A DNA stretch of 12,309 nt from the NCBI GenBank assembly GCA_018524725.1, contig JAEUWP010000622.1:1-12309 (forward strand). The letters run 5' to 3'. The notes below the pieces were generated by a model, which saw only the letters and a list, made by a program, of their open reading frames with translations, had not been told where the DNA came from and ran no database searches. Positions within the stretch are counted from its first letter, which is position 1, and the number at the start of each line of letters is the position of its first letter. Of the stretch, positions 8,551 through 12,309 are shown piece by piece. Origin of the DNA: Podaxis mareebaensis (Eukaryota > Basidiomycota > Agaricomycetes > Agaricales > Agaricaceae). The position numbers were made by a program, and so were the translations under genes.

Positions 8551-8870
8551 ATCTGCTCACCTTTCCATGTGCAAAGTGCACTGTGGTTCACCTCCTCTTC
8601 AGTGGAGGGTTTGTGAGTAGTATGCAGTGTGCAAGGAGCTTCCAAGCTCCTGCAGTTGGCCTTCTATGGCCAATCTTCCTTCCCCACCTTCCTAGCCATC
8701 TGTGCCCAACTTTCCAACTGCCCAAGTGCAGTCTGGATTGCCTCCTCTTCAGTGGAGGGTTCTCAGGTTATGCATATGGCCAATCTTCTCACTACTTTCC
8801 CAACCACCCATGCCTAACTTTCTGGTTGCCCAAGTGCATTCCAGATTGCCTCCTCTTTGGCAGAGGGCTC
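8551..8870. repeat. Three degenerate copies of a roughly 63-bp unit
   Basis: Copies at about 8551-8613, 8699-8763 and 8808-8870 share the layout (c)aactttccn...aagtgca...cctcctcttcagtggagggtt. Start spacings are about 148 and 109. The linkers after copies 1 and 2 also share ggccaatcttc. The ORFs that cross this array arise from the repeat and have no recognisable product. Confidence 0.7.
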
Positions 8871-8976
8871 TTAGGTCACATTTGGTTCTATTTTGTCTGA
8901 GGTACACATTTTTATTATTATTATTTTATTTCCCTACTAAAATACCCCAACCTAGAACAGTTGCCTTTGACACACT

Positions 8977-9050
8977 CACATCCCTGCTGCCCAGTACTCT
9001 CCACTTCCCTCACATCCCTGCTGCCTGGTACTCTTCACTTCCCTTACATC
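8977..9050. repeat. 34-bp tandem repeat, two full copies and a partial third
   Basis: Copy 1 at 8977-9010 and copy 2 at 9011-9044 start with cacatccctgctgcc and end with cacttccct. They differ at only a few positions. A third start, tacatccctg, follows at 9045. The two full copies are similar enough to suggest a fairly recent duplication. Confidence 0.8.
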
Positions 9051-9115
9051 CCTGCCTTTGGGCCTTCCCCACTGCCCACAACTGTGTTCACATATTATCT
9101 GTTGGATCTCATGTT

Positions 9116-9925
9116 ATGAACCGACCTAGCACACCTTGTCACAACTGCATCTACAATGCCCTAGTCCATGAGCTTGGACTCCCCAATGCCTCCTGCCACA
9201 CTACCCAAGATACGGGTATACCAGCTGAAGATCCCATATGCTATCGCAATGAAGCTTTCGCCAACTGACGCCTTCCCAGCCACGCATCCCTATTCTCACA
9301 AGACTGGCCAATGCCAGGACCACTATTCTACTCGACCGATCGTATGATGACTGAAATCCTCCGCATCGCTTGTGAGAACGCTCCCTTTACTCACGTCTTC
9401 GATCCCGACGGGTTATACGTTCAGACCATCCACAATAACTTCGACTCTGCCTGGGCCCATGGTTGGAAGATGATCCCTTACGCTGGAGAGCTGATCGTAT
9501 TCCTCCATCCCTACATGATGTATCCACCTGAGGTCATCCCTCATATCATCAAATATGAAGTCACTCGTGGACTCTACTTTCGAGAAGTAGAAGTCTATCG
9601 TCTCGACCCTAACTCCGATGAACCTCCGGCCATCCCTCCCCACAGATCACAGCTTCCTCCATTGCACAGCATTGACTCCAACGTCCCCGGCATCGATGAC
9701 TCTGAACCCACTGAAGAACCTCCTCCCTATCCACCTCCCTATGTCACTGCAGACGTTTCCTCGTCATCGCCTCACCGCAGCATGCTGATTATCCACGAGT
9801 CAGATTCCTCTGACTCCTCTGACTCACCCCTCATCGGGAACTTCACCGTCCCCAGTTCCGCCTCATCTCCTGACTCTTACTCTTCCAACTCCAGTGGACA
9901 ACTTCACCCGGACATGGACTTGTAA
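9116..9925 (+). pseudogene. Unrecognised ORF of about 270 codons with one in-frame TGA
   Basis: I do not recognise the product. ATG at 9116 starts a frame with TGA at 9266-9268. The same frame is then open to TAA at 9923-9925. If the stop is real, the intact part begins at ATG 9311 (204 aa). The first part has a CHNC motif. The middle (about 9330-9610) looks globular, rich in aromatic residues (WAHGWKMIPYAGELIVFLHP, YEVTRGLYFREVEVYRL). The last third is disordered: Pro-rich, then Ser/Asp repeats such as SDSSDSSDS. The DNA keeps many CpG sites (cgatcgtatg, cgcatcgc), unlike the flanks, which suggests a younger or unmethylated insertion. It could belong to a retroelement or be a fungal orphan gene. 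Phase conservation across the stop supports a single original ORF. Confidence 0.5.
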
Positions 9926-10470
9926 TATAACTCATAAATAGTTTCCTTTCTATCTTGTTACAGATGCTTCGCCTTGTATCCCTGTATCTCGCCTGAACTC
10001 CGTCTTGTACAATTTCCTTAATTAGTTAGTTTCCTTTCTTGTCTAGTTCCTATTCTTGTCTTAGCTTCTATTCTCGTCTCGCTCCGCTCTGTAGCCTCCC
10101 TTCTATTTGACTCTCGGACTTGTAGCATTACTTCATAGTTACCTCTTTAGGACATTAGAAGTAAAGCTTAAATAGCCGCCCATGTACTGGAAGCGCAAGC
10201 TTCCTATATTCTCAAATCTCAAGTTATTGTTTACCTTTAACTTCTGATTGACATTAGCTCATGATCAGTGTGGTAGTAAACGCTCTATTGGTCATACTCT
10301 CAACTTATAGACATTCGACCTCCTGAGTGTACTTAACTGGACACTTGCCTCGCCACCTTCTTATCGTGATCCTTCTTGCTAGATCCTAGTGCCTCTGCAA
10401 ACCATCTAGTGAGATAGCCGCCCCCTAGCAAAGCTTAGGCAACCGGTGATAAGGACCAACCTAACATCTC
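9926..10470. other. CpG-retaining non-coding segment downstream of the unknown ORF
   Basis: No gene seen. The composition resembles the ORF before it (CpG present) and differs from the AT-rich, CpG-poor DNA after 10470. The stretch from tgtagcatta (10119) to acatctca (about 10471) starts with TG and ends with CA, and contains a TATA-like cttaaatagcc at about 10167. An LTR is therefore conceivable, but no second copy, primer-binding site or polypurine tract is visible. Confidence 0.3.
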
Positions 10471-10893
10471 AAAGGTGAGTTTTTCTTTTTTATTTTGTTA
10501 AACCCCTCTCCTGTCTCCTAATCCAGAACAATTGCTGTTGATACAGTTGCATCCCCACCAGTGTTCTTTGCTTCCCATCCAGGTATGTATCCTCCACTTG
10601 CCTATACCCATCATCCCTTCTGACAATCCTTATAGGACAAGAACCAGACCTGCTTATAGTTGTTATTATGTTTACATGTAGATAGACTTGTAGGTAATTG
10701 TATTTGTCTCTTGGCCTTGGGCAGGTTGGTGCCCCTGCTCCAGGTCAAGAGATTGTAGCTTTAGTTAACAATTTGACTTTGTTATGGTGGGTATAATGTT
10801 GTTTGGATCTAAAATTACACATGTCATGGGTGCTTATTTAATGTTATCAATGATCAAACATGATATATCATATCTCTATCTTCAACCACCACC
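10471..10893. other. Upstream region of the zinc-finger gene
   Basis: AT-rich, CpG-poor sequence without a supported gene. The palindromic tgatatatca at 10861-10870, followed by a CT-rich stretch and accaccatgcc at the ATG, would suit a fungal core promoter. Around 10520-10585 the sequence is weakly similar to 8945-9005. Confidence 0.3.
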
Positions 10894-12309
10894 ATGCCAG
10901 CTAAGAGAGTTACCCATGCTACCTGAGGATGTATTGTTGTTGCTAGTTCCATTTGGAGGCCAAAGACTCCCTTGGCTGGTGATTCCTCTGGTGAATCAGA
11001 CCCTGATTCATCTCTGACACCTCCAAAAGCCATTACTCCACCAAGTCCTCTCTCCTCACTCAGCCCATCTCCTCCAAGAATGTCTTCTCTCAGTGACCTT
11101 AGTAGACTTACCTCACTTACACCATCAGTAACTGAAACCTTGGGAGGTCCTGCTGCTAGGGTCAAACTATCTGACTCTGCTGAGGATGATGATACATCCT
11201 TCACTTCTCCTGGTGCCATGGATGTTGTTCCAGTCAATAGTTTTCCTGGCTCAATCTCAAGCAAAACTGGCAATCATGTGAGTCCATGACCAAGAGCTTA
11301 GACTAACTCCTAAAGCAAATTGGTTAGTGGTGTTCAATATGCCTGAATGGGGGGGGTTTGTTTCTTTGCCAATGTGGAAGAGGTATTTGTGCAGACATAT
11401 GTCTGTCACAAGTGCCCAAAAATGAAGACCTTGGGGAATTCACCTGACCAGCCCTTCATTGGTTGAAGTTGCATGCCAGACCTAAGTCCAGATAGTCTTT
11501 GCATTCTGGTCTTTCAGTTGGCAAGTTTTGATGATGAGATCTGTCTCTCTAATCTTCTTTATCTTCATCTCAAATGTTACTTCCCCAATACTCCTCTAAG
11601 CCAGATCAGTCAGTTCTCAGTGCAGCTGGATATGAGCACTCCCAGGACAATAGCTGCCTTGAAGAAGACCATCACAGGCTTAATTTCAAAGCTCCAGAAG
11701 TAAGTCTTTTACTAGTATATTTTGGTTAATATTGATACTTTAAATAGATATAAATGTTTCTTAGTCTTCATATCTACCCATTCTACTCCTGACACTGGAG
11801 ACTTCTGGATTAAGCCTCAATCTGATCAGCTAAGTGCCACCCCAGAGGATGTAAGTGATTTAAAATGTCTAAATAATCACCCAACTTATAAATACAGCTC
11901 TTCAAAGTCATTTTTCCTCCAGCTCTTTTGAGAGTGATCCAGAAGGATGATAGGGCTAGCTTGTTTTTCACAACCTGTAGTGGACCTTTTATCCATGAAG
12001 AGCCTCTCGAGCAAATCTATAACTTTGCTAAAAAGTAAGTATTGCTATTTGTGTGAGAAGTCTAAGCTTACTTATATATTACTTAGGACTTTTTGGCTTA
12101 CTATAGCCTTTCTCAGAGCAGATTTCAATCCTTCTGTTATCCACAACTTCATGATTGATTTTATGGAGAACATCTATCTCAAGCAAAATCCTAGTATTTT
12201 TCCCAATCTGCTTTTGGCTAGCTTTAATCTCAGAGCCTCAATTGATGGACTTATGATGATGAAGAAGGGAGACCCTGGCTTCTGCAAGCTCACATGGGTC
12301 AATCCAGTT
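10894..12309 (+). pseudogene. PHD-like Cys-cluster protein gene, multi-exon, decayed, 3' partial
   Basis: Exons: 10894-11277; 11328 to about 11699 (with a frameshift); 11748-11850; 11898-12034; 12087 to beyond the window. Introns of 47-52 nt have donors GTGAGT, GTAAGT, GTAAGT and GTAAGT, and all phases agree. Exon 1 encodes a basic start, then Ser/Pro-rich disordered sequence. Exon 2 opens with WCSICLNGGGLFLC, then QCGRGICADIC: spacing C-x2-C-x8-C-x-C-x4-C-x3-C, resembling a PHD or related zinc finger. Later exons encode globular sequence (LFKVIFPPALLRVIQKDD, SLFFTTCSGPFIHEEP) seen, from memory, in large uncharacterised basidiomycete proteins. Breaks: TGA at 10924-10926, TGA at 11445-11447, and a frame change between 11467 and 11492. 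Chromatin reading is only inferred from the finger. Confidence 0.65.

Noticed and set aside
8133..8620. ORFs of 101-139 aa around 8133-8620 on both strands
   Set aside because: They cross inverted and tandem repeats, overlap each other on both strands and contain no domain-like sequence.
10119..10471. Solo LTR from tgtagcatta to acatctca
   Set aside because: Only the TG...CA ends and a TATA-like motif support it. There is no second copy, primer-binding site, polypurine tract or clear target duplication in the window.
10784..11017. Plus-strand 77-aa ORF starting MVGIMLFGSK
   Set aside because: It overlaps the start of the zinc-finger gene in another frame and has no supporting features.

Overview
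The window looks like transposon-rich accessory DNA from a filamentous basidiomycete, probably an Agaricomycete. Evidence: split genes with introns of about 49-65 nt (GT...AG), Tad-like non-LTR retrotransposons, a TET/JBP-type 2OG-Fe(II) oxygenase of the kind expanded in Agaricomycetes, and a Cys-rich zinc-finger protein of a fungal type. The species cannot be fixed from the sequence.

Layout. Positions 1-1475 (+) hold the 3' part of a LINE that carries only a gag-like ORF1, a short 3' tail and a 22-nt poly(A). It sits inside a second, divergent LINE on the minus strand (about 4336 down to 1476) with a long gag-like ORF1 ending in three zinc knuckles, followed by the start of an APE-type endonuclease ORF2. 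The endonuclease is cut off exactly at the poly(A) of the first LINE. Positions 4526-5712 (-) hold an apparently intact five-exon gene of unknown function (about 321 aa: coiled coil, disordered Ser/Thr/Pro, acidic and lysine-rich parts). Directly upstream on the same strand, 5798-7197 holds a decayed TET/JBP-like dioxygenase gene. Positions 7350-8340 contain tandem and inverted repeats that look like the ends of a DNA transposon or MITE. Positions 8551-9060 hold two further tandem-repeat arrays. Positions 9116-9925 (+) hold an unrecognised ORF with one stop, in a segment that keeps its CpG sites. Positions 10894-12309 (+) hold a decayed multi-exon gene with a PHD-like Cys cluster, open to the window end.

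How it fits together. Nearly all premature stops are TGA, most of the window is poor in CpG, and aligned positions suggest lost CGA codons. This fits methylated-CpG deamination of old repeats. A TET/JBP gene, whose family oxidises 5-methylcytosine, lies in the middle of this. No transposase (KDZ or other) is visible, so whether the dioxygenase, the unknown gene and the zinc-finger gene form one mobile unit is only a hypothesis.
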